In this document: piece after piece, positions 1-11,184 of the stretch
How positions within the stretch are numbered: the stretch's first letter is position 1
Layout of the letters: the number at the start of each line of letters is the position of its first letter
Origin: Hemibagrus wyckioides
Lineage: Eukaryota > Chordata > Actinopteri > Siluriformes > Bagridae
Assembly (NCBI RefSeq): GCF_019097595.1
Contig: NC_080732.1
Location: 1,509,854-1,573,853, forward strand
Reading direction: 5' to 3'
Length of the DNA stretch: 64,000 nucleotides
The notes under the pieces: generated by a model
What the model saw: the letters and a program-made list of their open reading frames with translations, nothing else
What the model was told of the DNA's origin: nothing
Database searches by the model: none
Translations under genes and position numbers: made by a program

Positions 1-96
1 AGTGCAGCAACGAGGTGTCTCTCTGATTCAACAAAACAGCTGCTCATTTCTCAGCAAATGAAAGTAGGCAAAGCTCAGCATGGCACTTTCTCAGCT

Positions 97-133
<37 letters not shown>

Positions 134-348
134 TAACACTGAGAGAGATGTAAATTAGAATGACTGACTGCCTCGTGCTGAGAAGAAACATGGAACTGTG
201 AGCTGAAAGCGGATCAGGAAAGAAGCTGAGTGTGTGTGTGTGTGTGTGTGTGTTAGTTTCTAAAAGTGTATTCCTTCTTTCAAAAATTTGTGAAGCGCTA
301 TGAGCATTTTAGAAAACTCGAAAGAAACGAGTATAAACTGAAAGACAA

Positions 349-395
<47 letters not shown>

Positions 396-619
396 ATGAT
401 TGCAGATTCTAAAAGCTCATTTGACAAGCATGTTAAAAGCCCCAGAATTTTTTGGTTGTAAATAAAGTCATGGTGAGTTATTCAACATTTCAGTAAAAGT
501 GTTTATTCAGATTTTACACATTCCTGAAAAATTCTTTCTAAATATTTAATGTTTTTTAACAAAAATAGTTTTCACAAAAATGCGATTCCGCAGCTCATCA
601 GACTGTGCTGTTAGAGAGG

Positions 620-658
<39 letters not shown>

Positions 659-936
659 TATTATTATTATTATTATTATTATTAACCTGCTAATTATTTC
701 ATATTTCAGCTCCCAAATAGTAATTACTAATTATAAGAATCAAGTGCCGCATTATTTATTTTTAATTAATAATTTAAAAAAAAATTAATGTTCTCACACA
801 CACACACACACACCATATGTCAGGTGAAAAAGTTGTAGAAAGGAAAAACCCTCTGGTGGAAAAAAGACAAGTGGAGCTGGAAACATAACAACACTGACGA
901 CTCCAAACTCCCCACTGTGCCTCTCTATCTCTCACA

Positions 937-976
<40 letters not shown>

Positions 977-994
977 GCTGTAACACACCGTATT
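1..994. other. Noncoding stretch with short microsatellites
   Basis: No gene is seen. It holds GT runs at 99-128 and 229-252, an AAAT run at 346-397, a CA run near 795-812 and a CT/CA run near 935-976. The rest is A/T-rich unique sequence. Confidence 0.8.
620..684. repeat. Inverted trinucleotide microsatellite (TAA then TTA)
   Basis: About 13 TAA units run straight into about 8 TTA units, so the two halves are reverse complements and can fold into an A/T hairpin with almost no loop. Confidence 0.9.
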
Positions 995-1090
995 GTTTCT
1001 ATAGTAACAGCTCTTTCAGATCATTCACAGGGAATTCTGCAGGGAAATCTGAACTGTTTAACGTTAACGTAAGGAGTCTCCAGTGCCAGA
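995..1090 (+). mobile_element. Fragment of dispersed foldback element, copy 1
   Basis: It begins with GTTTCTATAGTAAC and then ACAGCT, has CATTCACAGGG-like sequence, and later AAGGAGTCTCCAG just before a GA array. Similar blocks in similar order occur at 58190-58470 and 60690-60960. Nothing in it is coding. Confidence 0.5.
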
Positions 1091-1110
1091 GAGAGAGAGT
1101 GAGAGAGAGT

Positions 1111-1141
<31 letters not shown>

Positions 1142-1181
1142 GGAGAGAGAGAGAGAGACAGACAGAGGGAGAGAGAGAGAC

Positions 1182-1228
<47 letters not shown>

Positions 1229-1262
1229 CAGACAGAGGGAGAGAGAGAGACAGACAGACAGA

Positions 1263-1310
<48 letters not shown>

Positions 1311-1331
1311 GAGACAGAGAGAGAGAGAGAA
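1088..1331. repeat. (GA)n array with GACA interruptions
   Basis: About 240 bp of almost pure purine on the plus strand with scattered GACAGACA. Open frames on both strands (Arg/Glu or Ser/Leu runs) are products of the repeat. Confidence 0.97.
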
Positions 1332-1415
1332 ATCTGTGTAGCTCCTCATAAACAGAAGAGCACATGTGTCACTCCACAGGACACTATGTGACATGGCATC
1401 CTGTAGCTCTCTCTT

Positions 1416-1453
<38 letters not shown>

Positions 1454-1846
1454 CAGTAGCGGTTGGGGGCAGATCAAGAGCTGTGACTTCTACAAAGCAT
1501 GATGTGTTAATGAGTCCCTGGGGGTCAGACAGAGTCTAATCCTGGGCTGCTATTACAATGAACCAATGATGGGACAGGGGCGGAGCCAGGAACAGAACCA
1601 AAACAAAAGTACATGGCAACATGTAAAGAAAAAAAGGGAGAACTAATAAACTAACTTATTTATTTATTTATCTATCTATTTATTAAAATATTGATTGATT
1701 GATTGATTGATTGATTGTTTAATTATTAATACATAATGCAGATAATAATAATATTAATTAATTAATTTATGACAATTGATCAACAATTAGAATTTTTTTA
1801 TTCATTGATCCTCTAGAAATTTGAAGCTAGTAAAAGTGGGGTATTT
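1332..1846. other. Noncoding stretch with CA, TTTA and TTGA runs
   Basis: No gene is seen. It holds a CA run at 1419-1452, a TTTA tract near 1655-1686, a TTGA tract near 1690-1716 and A/T-rich DNA. Confidence 0.8.
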
Positions 1847-2657
1847 TTGGTGATGATGACAATGAGGATGAGGATGAGAATAATGAGGATGATGAGGATC
1901 ATTAGGATGAGGATGATGAAATTGAGGAGGATGATAAGGATGATGAGGAGGAGGATGGTGAGGATGATGATGAGGATGAGGAGGAGGATGGTGAGGATGA
2001 TGAGGATGAGAATGATGATGATGATGAGGTGGATGATGATGATGAGAATGATGCTGAGGAGGATGGTGATGAGAATGATGATGAGGATTATGATAAGAAT
2101 GATGAAGATGATGAGGACAAGGATGATGGTGAGGATGATGATGAGAACGAGGAGGATCAGAGGATGATGAGGACAAGGATGATGGTGAGGAGGATGGTGA
2201 GGGTGATGATGAGAATGATGATGAGGATGATGATGAGAATGATGAGGAGGAGGATGGTGAGGATGATGATGAGAATGATGAGGAGGAGGATGGTGAGGAT
2301 GATGATGAGAATGATGAGGAGGAGGATGGTGAGGATGATGATGAGAATGATGATGAGGAGGATGGTGAGGATGATGATGAGAATGATGAGGAGGATGGTG
2401 AGGATGATGATGAGAATGATGAGGAGGAGGATGGTGAGGATGATGATGAGGATGAGGAGGAGGATGGTGAGGATGATGATGAGAATGATGAGGAGGAGGA
2501 TGGTGAGGATGATGATGAGAATGATGAGGAGGAGGATGGTGAGGATGATGATGGGAATGATGAGGAGGAGGATGGTGAGGATGAGGAGGAGGATGAGGAG
2601 GAGGATGGTGAGGATGATGAGGATGAGAATGGTGAGGATGATGATGTTTGTAGTGTG
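1847..2657. repeat. GAT/GAG trinucleotide-based array
   Basis: About 0.8 kb of GAT, GAG, GGT and AAT triplets arranged in 30-36 bp higher units, such as the recurrent pattern of GAGGAGGAGGATGGTGAG followed by GATGATGATGAG. Triplet periodicity leaves long frames open on both strands; no splice sites or conserved sequence support a gene. Confidence 0.95.
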
Positions 2658-3199
2658 CTGAAAGGGAGAAGGAAAGAAATGTAACGTAGCGATTTTCTAG
2701 CTGGGATTTGAAACATCCAGCAGGTTAGCGAGACAGAAATCAATGAACACTTTCCATCGCTCAGAGGCTCAATTAAAGGAACGTCTCGCTTCCCTTCGTT
2801 CAGAGAATCGACAGTGAGATTAGCAAATGAGCGCATCGATGTGCTTCCACCGTGGAACCCAACAACAGGAGAACCTCAAGAATTTACAATAAACTGGGAA
2901 TAAAAATGCAGACATAATGAGAACATCATGAAAGAGGAATAAGAACCCAGAAGAAAAGCTTCAAAAGCTACACAGAGTGTGGGTGTGTCTATAAACATGT
3001 TATAATCAGTCATTTGGGTTTGTCCTTTAATGAAGAAACAAAAGAAACTGTTGAGTAGCACTTGACATACGCCTGTCATTACAACTGATATAAGACTGGA
3101 TAAGATTTTTTCTTCAACAAGACACAGTTATAACACAGTTCATTATAAGCTGACAACACCGAACTGTCAACTCTGTAACTGTCTGCATTATAAGAGAGT
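2658..3199. other. Noncoding stretch, nothing recognised
   Basis: Ordinary A/T-rich DNA without long repeats, gene motifs or clear splice sites. Confidence 0.6.
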
Positions 3200-4150
3200 T
3201 ATAAGCATGTGTTCATACTGACATCCTGACCATGTGGCAGGTCTAGAAGTCACTTTAAACATTTTGTCCAATCAACATTATATGGTGAGCTATGACACGT
3301 TATTAGCTACAAACTCAGTCATCATGGCTCACTAACCTATGTCCAGTGTTATAACATGATATTGTGATCATGGCAACAACAACCAATGTCACCTGACATC
3401 AAATATAGCAAAAATATTTAAAATGTCTTATGACACCCTGCTGAAGCCTTTATAAATATTTATGTAGATTTCAATCAGCTGTCATAGAGAATTTATAAAG
3501 CTTCATAATGTAGCATTGTGAACACAACCCACTATATTTACGTCAAGAGTAACAGCATCTATAGTCCATTCTACTCATAAAACAGAAAAAAATCATTTTA
3601 TGTAACTGACTAAATAAAATAAACAGCGCTGTCATTATTATACTGTAACAAGAGTGTTATAAGCATGCAGTCATATTGATTTTCCAACCATATGAAGTCA
3701 CTTCAGACCATCGTTTGGATGTATCGCCTCCCTGTCAGCCTTATATGCTATACATGTTAAAGGCCTTATGACACCCTGCCAAAGCCTTTAGAAATATTTA
3801 AGTACATTTTAATCAGCTGTCATTGGAGAGTTTATGAAACTTCATAACGTCGCATTATAAACACAACCCACTACATTTCTGTCAAGAGTAAAAGCAGACC
3901 ATCATTTGGACGTATCGCCCCCTAACGAGCCTTATATGCTGTGCTATGATGCATTATTAGCTACAAAGTCAGTTGTCATAGCTTTCTAACCTAAGTCAAG
4001 TGTCATAACATGACATTAACACAGATAACATGGCAACATGGGGACAGGACAAATGTCTTTATGATGTCTTAAGATTAATATGTCAAGGTATCTCAGCTGT
4101 CATGAAGGGTCCTGGCTATGTAGGTGTTATGTAGCCTTATGAACACAAGG
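3200..4150. repeat. Degenerate direct repeats, probably an old dispersed or satellite element
   Basis: The block starting TTATGACACCCTGC occurs at 3428 and again at 3766 (offset 338), each followed by an AAGCCTTTA and AATATTTA segment, CAGCTGTCAT and then CATAA with ACACAACCCACTA. A block with TTATTAGCTACAAA and CTAACCTA occurs near 3300 and 3950. CATTTGGACGTATCGCC near 3903 has a partner near 3712. Divergence is substantial, so the expansion is old. Confidence 0.75.
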
Positions 4151-5100
4151 CTTAAGTATTTACAAAATCTGTCACGATCTATTTAACCAGCACGTCAGAT
4201 CGGATCCCACGGCGTTTTCCTCTGGATTTACAGAAAGTACGTTTTGTTTCTTGGAGCTCTTATTTCTCAGGACTTTCTCCTCCACTGAGCATCATCCTGT
4301 ATTCTGTACTCTTTATTCACCCGAGCTGTTGATTGTCTCGGTAATTCCATCCTGTCATTCAACACAAAGAATTCAGCTTTTGTTCGCTTTCATGGGCAAA
4401 AAGAAAAAATGTTAATTCACTGATCCAAAGAGCTCTCTCTCCAGTCGTGACTGGTTTTTGTTTGTTGTCTGCCAAACAGTGTGAAGATATCTGGCAGCAG
4501 TCACACACCTGACAACTTCACAAGATAGAAAATTCACAAGATAGAAAATTCTAGAAGGAAGTGCTGCGTTGCTAGCAGCGCTAGTGCAGCACTAACCTTA
4601 AGCTTTGAAGTGGAAAAAAAATTCTCTGTGAAAATAATGATACATCTTTACTCATCTAAATCATTTCTCAGGTAAAAGTTTAATCTGTCGCTTGTATTAT
4701 TGCTTCATTCATGAATGCATTAAAAGTATGCGAGTGTGAATAAGGATGCTAAACGAACTAGCGGCTCTTTCACCAAAGGATCGTAGGTGAAAACATTAGC
4801 TAAGACTAACTAAGGAGAGCTTTATTGCTAACCTTTCACATTAGCTAGCATGATAACTAATAACTAAATGTCATTACTGTTTAGATTTTTTTTAGCAGTT
4901 CAGATCTAAAGCTGTCTGATGCTAACACTAGGAATGGGGAAAAGACTGAGAACTTCTGAGAGAAAGGACGTTTGTAAGATTGCCGGAGTGTTGGCGGCCA
5001 TTTTGAATTTTTATTCTCTTCCACTGTCAGCACCTGGTAGCTCTGCCCCTCTTTCACTACCTGAGCAATGCAAAGTGCAAGTGCTTGTTATGTGCACTAA
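4151..5100. other. Noncoding stretch, nothing recognised
   Basis: Unique-looking DNA with one small tandem duplication of an ACAAGATAGAAAATTC block near 4519-4553. Short open frames such as the one from 4919 resemble nothing known. Confidence 0.6.
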
Positions 5101-5216
5101 TTCTTTTTCTTCTTAATTTTCTTTTTCTTCTTCTTCTTCTTCTTCTGCTGCTGCTGCTGCTTTTTCTTCTTCTTCTTCTTCTCCTTCTTCTTCTCCTTTT
5201 TCTTCCTCTTCTTGGA
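5101..5216. repeat. TTC array with an internal CTG run
   Basis: Pyrimidine-rich on the plus strand: TTC units, five CTG units near 5145-5160, then more TTC and TCC. Confidence 0.95.
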
Positions 5217-5358
5217 ATTTATACTGTGGAGGGAATCAGCGAGCAAGTATGCGATTTGGGACGCAGCACTAATGCTAATGCTAGCAGAGGAGTTAATTTG
5301 AGCTTGTATTACTGTTATTAAAGGAGGCATGATGATAGCTTGTGCACTAACGACGCTG

Positions 5359-5810
5359 TGGTGGACGAGGAGGATGCGGAAAATGTGGAGGATGAGAAGG
5401 ATAAGGAGGATGTGGAGGATGTGGAGGATGTGGAGGATGAGGAGGATGTGGAGGATGTGGATGATGAGGAGGATGAGGAGGATGTGGAGGATAAGGAGGA
5501 TGTGGATAATGAGGAAGATAAGGAGGATGAGGAGGATGAGGAGGATGTGGATGATGAGGAGGATGAGGAGGATGTGGAGGATAAGGAGGATGTGGATAAT
5601 GAGGAAGATAAGGAGGATGAGGAGGATGAGGAGGATGTGGATGATGAGGAGGATGAGGAGGATGTGGAGGATAAGGAGGATGTGGATAATGAGGAAGATA
5701 AGGAGGATGAGGAGGATGAGGAGGATGTGGATGATGAGGAGGATGAGGAGGATGTGGAGGATAAGGAGGATGAGGAGGATGAGGAAGATTAGGATGAGGA
5801 TGATGTGGAT
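5359..5810. repeat. GAG/GAT/GTG array with a 90-bp higher-order unit
   Basis: Six-base GAGGAT and GTGGAT units are organised in a higher unit: ATAAGGAGGATGTGGATAAT recurs at 5491, 5581 and 5671, exactly 90 bp apart. The resulting acidic open frame (Glu/Asp runs) is a by-product of the triplet units. Confidence 0.95.
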
Positions 5811-5914
5811 TCTTGAGTCAATAACACATGTAAAAAAAAGTTTAAAAAATATACAACAAATTATACAAACACAAGATGTTAAAACATCTGGCTCCAGACG
5901 TGTGGATGCATCTG

Positions 5915-5928
5915 GTTACCATGGTTAC
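5915..5928. promoter_or_regulatory. Imperfect X-box-like site
   Basis: GTTACCATGGTTAC has a consensus left half and an imperfect right half. It follows a GAT/GAG array. Weak. Confidence 0.15.
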
Positions 5929-6035
5929 GGCTAAAGCTGAGAGAAAACAGCCTGAGGGAAGATAAGTAAGCTGGAATTATTTATTTGTTTGTTTGTTTGT
6001 TTGCTTATTGATTGATCGATATGGTGAGGCATATG

Positions 6036-6076
<41 letters not shown>

Positions 6077-6182
6077 ACACTGACACCCATAATTACCTTT
6101 AAACACAGTGCTGCAGGTCAAAAGTCCACCCCTCAGGTTTTTATTTATTTATTGTTTCTTTTACATGGGGCCCTAATGTTCT

Positions 6183-6230
<48 letters not shown>

Positions 6231-7293
6231 CACACGCACACACACACATACACAGTGTGAATTCATGTCCTTCATCTCCTCCTGCAATGGTTCCACCGGG
6301 TGCTCATTTCTAATCCCCTCAGGACTGGGAGTGAGTGCTGGTGTGGAATATGGATTTACACACACACACACACACACATTTACACACACACACACACACA
6401 CACAGCAGCCTCTCATTCTGATTCATTGCCCACACCATGATACAAAATCGATGCACTCATTCGTGTGCTAATATACAGGTGTGGGTGTGTGTGGGTGTGT
6501 GTGTGTGTACCACAGTAACACAATGATCTTCATTTCAGAACAGAAATATATCCTGTAATATTACCCCAAAAAAGATTTTAAACACGTGTGTGTGTGTGTC
6601 TGTGTGTGTGTGTGTGGTTCTGATTCCTATCCATCTGAGAAAGTCCATTAAGCGTAGTCAAGAGAGACGAAATGATGACATCATGAAGCTTTATTTTCTC
6701 CAAACCTGATCTGCACCTGAACAGAGTGATGCGGCGGCGCTTTAGTGATTCAGGCCATCCAGCACAGTCAACTGCTAACTAGCTTGTAGCTTAAAAAACA
6801 CACACACACACTTACACAAACACAGACACACACTCTTGGAAAACCAAACGCACACACACACACACATACACACAATGTGTTTTTTTTCAGTTCTCTTAGA
6901 GAACCAAACACACCCTCACTTAGAGAACCAGACACACACACACATTTAGAGAACCACACACACACAGACACTTTCATAAAGGCGTCATTGCTTTTTTCCC
7001 ACGTTGTAGAGATGATGTCATTCCGAGATGTAATTCCGAGTTAAGCGTAAGCACTGAGACAGGAACGTGTCGCTTAGAGAGATGTGTGTTTTTTCACTGC
7101 ATGTGTTTTTTCACTCGGTGTGTGTGTGTGTGTGTGTGAGCTTCATGAGGTCGTGAGGTCACATGGTTAAAACTCAGAGTGTTTATGTTCCAGAGCCGCA
7201 GCCGAGCGTCCGTAACCCTGCTTTATCGTTATCCCCTTCACTTAACCGCAAAGCTGCCAGCTTCCCTCAGCTCCTCCACCGAGACCAATTATC

Positions 7294-7328
<35 letters not shown>

Positions 7329-7451
7329 CTGTGGCTGCTCTGCTGCGTCCAAACCACCATCTGAAAAAACCCCCACAAACTTCACCATATCAGTGATTTT
7401 TTTTTCTTATGTGTGTGAAGCGTTCTACACACGAGCCCCTGCGAGGGAGCT

Positions 7452-7465
7452 GTTGCTATAGCAAC
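7452..7465. promoter_or_regulatory. Palindromic X-box-like site
   Basis: GTTGCTATAGCAAC is a perfect 14-bp palindrome, one base pair off the X-box consensus (T in place of C in the left half). It lies beside GTTAACG and a CCAAT. Confidence 0.25.
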
Positions 7466-7581
7466 GTTAACGTAGCCAATCAGATGGAGTTAATTAACAT
7501 AAACCTGTGATGTGCAATTAAATCATCTTCCTGCTCCTCGCCTTCAAGCTCACACACACTCAAATGTGTTTCCTTTCTGCA

Positions 7582-7582
<1 letters not shown>

Positions 7583-7619
<37 letters not shown>

Positions 7620-7671
7620 ATTACACACACACACACACACACAGAGATTACACACACACACACACACAGAG

Positions 7672-7702
<31 letters not shown>

Positions 7703-7887
7703 AGATTACACACACACACACACACACACAGACTACACACACACAGACTACACACACACACAGACTACACACACACACACAGATTACACACACACACACA
7801 GACTACACACACACAGACTACACACACACACAGACTACACACACACACACACACAGATTACACACACACACACACACACACACAGAG

Positions 7888-7924
<37 letters not shown>

Positions 7925-8154
7925 ATTACACACACACACACACACACAGACTACACACACACAGACTACACACACACACACAGATTACACACACACACAC
8001 AGACTACACACACACACACACAGACTACACACACACACACACACACACAGACTACACACACACAGACTACACACACACAGACTACACACACACACAGATT
8101 ACACACACACACAGACTACACACACACACACACACACACAGACTACACACACAA

Positions 8155-8185
<31 letters not shown>

Positions 8186-8205
8186 GACTACACACACACA
8201 CACTC
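7583..8205. repeat. Compound CA array with regular AGATTA / AGACTA interruptions
   Basis: About 620 bp of CA runs of 8-26 bp, each closed by AGATTA or AGACTA, with two runs of a shorter ACACACACAGACTA unit. The regular punctuation indicates growth as a minisatellite rather than simple dinucleotide slippage. Confidence 0.97.
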
Positions 8206-8309
8206 ACTGCAGATTATGAAGATCATCGAGCCTCATGGGAACAGCAGGAGTTACTGTACAGACTGTACTGTTTTTATTTGCTACTCATCATTTAAGCTCC
8301 ACCACATCA

Positions 8310-8850
8310 ACTAACACACTTCACCTCAACACACACTGCCTCCCACACTGCCTCATATACTGCCTCACACACCGCCTTACCCATCTCAACACACACCACC
8401 TCACACACTGCCTCACACACCTCCTCACACACTGCCTCACATAAACTTCACCTCCTCACACACTGCCTCACAAGTTTCATACACTGCCTCCCACACTGCC
8501 TTACACATCTCAACACACACTGCCTCATATACTGCCTCACACACCACCTTAAACATCTCAACACACACCGCCTCATACACTGCCTCACACACCGCCTCAT
8601 ACACTGCCTCACACACCGCCTTACATATCTCCTCACACACTGCCTCACAAAATACCTCATACCCTGCCTCAGACACTGCCTCACAAGTTTCACACACTGC
8701 CTCACACATCTCTACACACACCGCGTCACGCACTTTCTTACACACCTCCTCACACACTGCCTCACATAAACTTCACCTTCTCACACACTGCCTCACAAAA
8801 TACCACACACCCTGCCTCAGACACTGCCTCACAAGTTTCACACACTGCCT
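8310..8850. repeat. Degenerate 12-bp array (CACACTGCCTCA type)
   Basis: Units vary in CACTGCC, CACCGCC, TATACTGCC and CATCTC. A longer block containing TGCCTCACAAGTTTC recurs near 8465, 8679 and 8825, showing segmental duplication inside the array. Minus-strand frames encode a Cys/Val/Glu repeat that is not a known protein. Confidence 0.93.
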
Positions 8851-8995
8851 AAAAACTCATAATCAACTTGATTCCAAACATCTCCTTGTCTTTCTGATTT
8901 TTTCTTCATTTTTCTTTCTTCATTTTCTTACTCATGCTTCCTTATGTTCATTCATCACTCTCATCAGGAATCATGGAATGATGTAACTGAGCAGA

Positions 8996-9163
8996 TGTGT
9001 GTGTGTGTGTCTTTGTGTGTGTGTGTGTGTGTGTGTGTCTTTGTGTGTGTGTGTCCTTGTGTGTGTGTGTCTTTGTGTGTGTGTGTGTCTTTGTGTGTGT
9101 GTGTGTGTGTGTCTTTGTGTGTGTGTGTGTCTTTGTGTGTGTGTGTGTCTTTGTGTGTGTGTC
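8996..9163. repeat. (GT)n with periodic CTTT interruptions
   Basis: GT runs are broken by CTTT or CCTT about every 18-30 bp. Confidence 0.97.
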
Positions 9164-9234
9164 TCGGTCTAAACTCACACAACTCCACCACTTCCTTTAA
9201 AGACATTGCGCTGATGTTAATCTCCCTCGCACCT

Positions 9235-10812
9235 GAGCTGTGTTCCTCACTGGGATCGACACACAGGAGTGTGTTCCTCACTGGGATCGACACACAGGAG
9301 TGTGTTCCTCACTGGGATCGACACACAGGAGTGTGTTCCTCACTGGGATCGACACACAGGAGTGTGTTCCTCACTGGGATCGACACACAGGAGTGTGTTC
9401 CTCACTGGGATCGACACACAGGAGTGTGTTCCTCACTGGGATCGACATACAGGAGCGTGTTCCTCACTGTGATCGACACACAGGAGTGTGTTCCTCACTG
9501 GGATCGACATACAGGAGTGTGTTCCTCACTGGGATCGACACACAGGAGTGTGTTCCTCACTGGGATCGACATACAGGAGTGTGTTCCTCACTGGGATCGA
9601 CATACAGGAGTGTGTTCCTCACTGGGATCGACATACAGGAGCGTGTTCCTCACTGGGATCGACAGACAGGAGTGTGTTCCTCACTGGGATCGACACACAG
9701 GAGCGTGTTCCTCACTGGGATCGACATACAGGAGTGTGTTCCTCACTGGGATCGACATACAGGAGTGTGTTCCTCACTGGGATCGACATACAGGAGTGTG
9801 TTCCTCACTGGGATCGACACACAGGAGCGTGTTCCTCACTGGGATCGACACACAGGAGCGTGTTCCTCACTGGGATCGACACACAGGAGCGTGTTCCTCA
9901 CTGGGATCGACACACAGGAGCGTGTTCCTCACTGGGATCGACACACAGGAGCGTGTTCCTCACTGGGATCGACATACAGGAGCGTGTTCCTCACTGGGAT
10001 CGACATACAGGAGCGTGTTCCTCACTGGGATCGACACACAGGAGCGTGTTCCTCACTGGGATCGACATACAGGAGCGTGTTCCTCACTGGGATCGACACA
10101 CAGGAGCGTGTTCCTCACTGGGATCGACATACAGGAGCGTGTTCCTCACTGGGATCGACATACAGGAGTGTGTTCCTCACTGGGATCGACAGACAGGAGT
10201 GTGTTCCTCACTGGGATCGACATACAGGAGTGTGTTCCTCACTGGGATCGACACACAGGAGTGTGTTCCTCACTGGGATCGACACACAGGAGTGTGTTCC
10301 TCACTGGGATCGACACACAGGAGTGTGTTCCTCACTGGGATCGACACACAGGAGTGTGTTCCTCACTGGGATCGACACACAGGAGTGTGTTCCTCACTGG
10401 GATCGACACACAGGAGTGTGTTCCTCACTGGGATCGACACACAGGAGCGTGTTCCTCACTGGGATCGACACACAGGAGCGTGTTCCTCACTGGGATCGAC
10501 ATACAGGAGCGTGTTCCTCACTGGGATCGACATACAGGAGCGTGTTCCTCACTGGGATCGACATACAGGAGTGTGTTCCTCACTGGGATCGACATACAGG
10601 AGTGTGTTCCTCACTGGGATCGACATACAGGAGTGTGTTCCTCACTGGGATCGACACACAGGAGCGTGTTCCTCACTGGGATCGACACACAGGAGCGTGT
10701 TCCTCACTGGGATCGACATACAGGAGTGTGTTCCTCACTGGGATCGACACACAGGAGCGTGTTCCTCACTGGGATCGACATACAGGAGCGTGTTCCTCAC
10801 TGGGATCGACAC
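9235..10812. repeat. 31-bp minisatellite, about 51 units
   Basis: Each unit contains TTCCTCACTGGGATCGACA, then an ACAGG block and GAGTGTG or GAGCGTG. The period is exactly 31 bp (for example TTCC at 9243 and 9274). Because 31 is not a multiple of three and the unit has no stop in any frame on the plus strand, all three frames stay open for over 1.4 kb and encode the same 31-residue repeat in rotation. The variable positions are C/T/G after GACA and T/C in GAGYGTG, plus a single GTGATCG variant near 9467. Confidence 0.97.
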
Positions 10813-10889
10813 GCTCAATGCCGTGACTCCGTTTATTTTTACTTTTCCGGAGCACGGAGCTCAGGCGACTCGTTCTGATTTCACTTTCT

Positions 10890-11184
10890 GATCAAGAAGG
10901 AAAGAGTTAGATTTGTTAAATATCACAAAGAGCTCTGGGATTTTACGGGAAGTCTCTAGCACACTTCTCCTCTCCTCCAAATCCGTCTGGAGAAAAGAAT
11001 CAAGAAGAATTATCCACTTCCAGAGAGAATTCATCAGGAATAAGGGATTAATAACAAAACCTCATTTTTATCCGTTTATAGTTACGTTTAATGATGTGGA
11101 TCTTCCATGAAGCTGGTCAGATCCTGATCTTACGTTAGAGCAGCTATAAACACACTCTATCACCAGCCTCTTCTCATAAACATC
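10890..11184 (+). mobile_element. Dispersed foldback element, copy 2, abutting the 12-bp array
   Basis: It contains TTTTTATCCGTTTATAGTTAC, ATGAAGCTGGTCAGATCCTG and AGCAGCTATAAACACAC in the same order and spacing as at 32570-32656 and 42535-42650. Its right edge, with CACCAG then CTCTTCTCATAAACATC, runs straight into the first 12-bp unit. It looks like a degraded miniature element with no coding capacity. Confidence 0.65.

Larger units (their letters stand above)
5811..7582. other. Noncoding stretch with many CA/GT microsatellites
   Basis: CA or GT runs occur near 6043-6072, 6186-6254, 6358-6402, 6480-6510, 6584-6616, 6798-6872, 6933-6966, 7119-7138 and 7297-7328. Unique DNA between them (for example 6620-6780 and 6985-7110) shows no gene. 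Confidence 0.75.

Noticed and set aside
5340..5792. Acidic Glu/Asp-rich protein
   Set aside because: Pure triplet-repeat DNA, no supporting exon structure or conserved ends.
9235..10812. CRISPR-like array (31-bp direct repeats)
   Set aside because: Repeats are contiguous with no spacers, no cas-like genes are present and the context is vertebrate.
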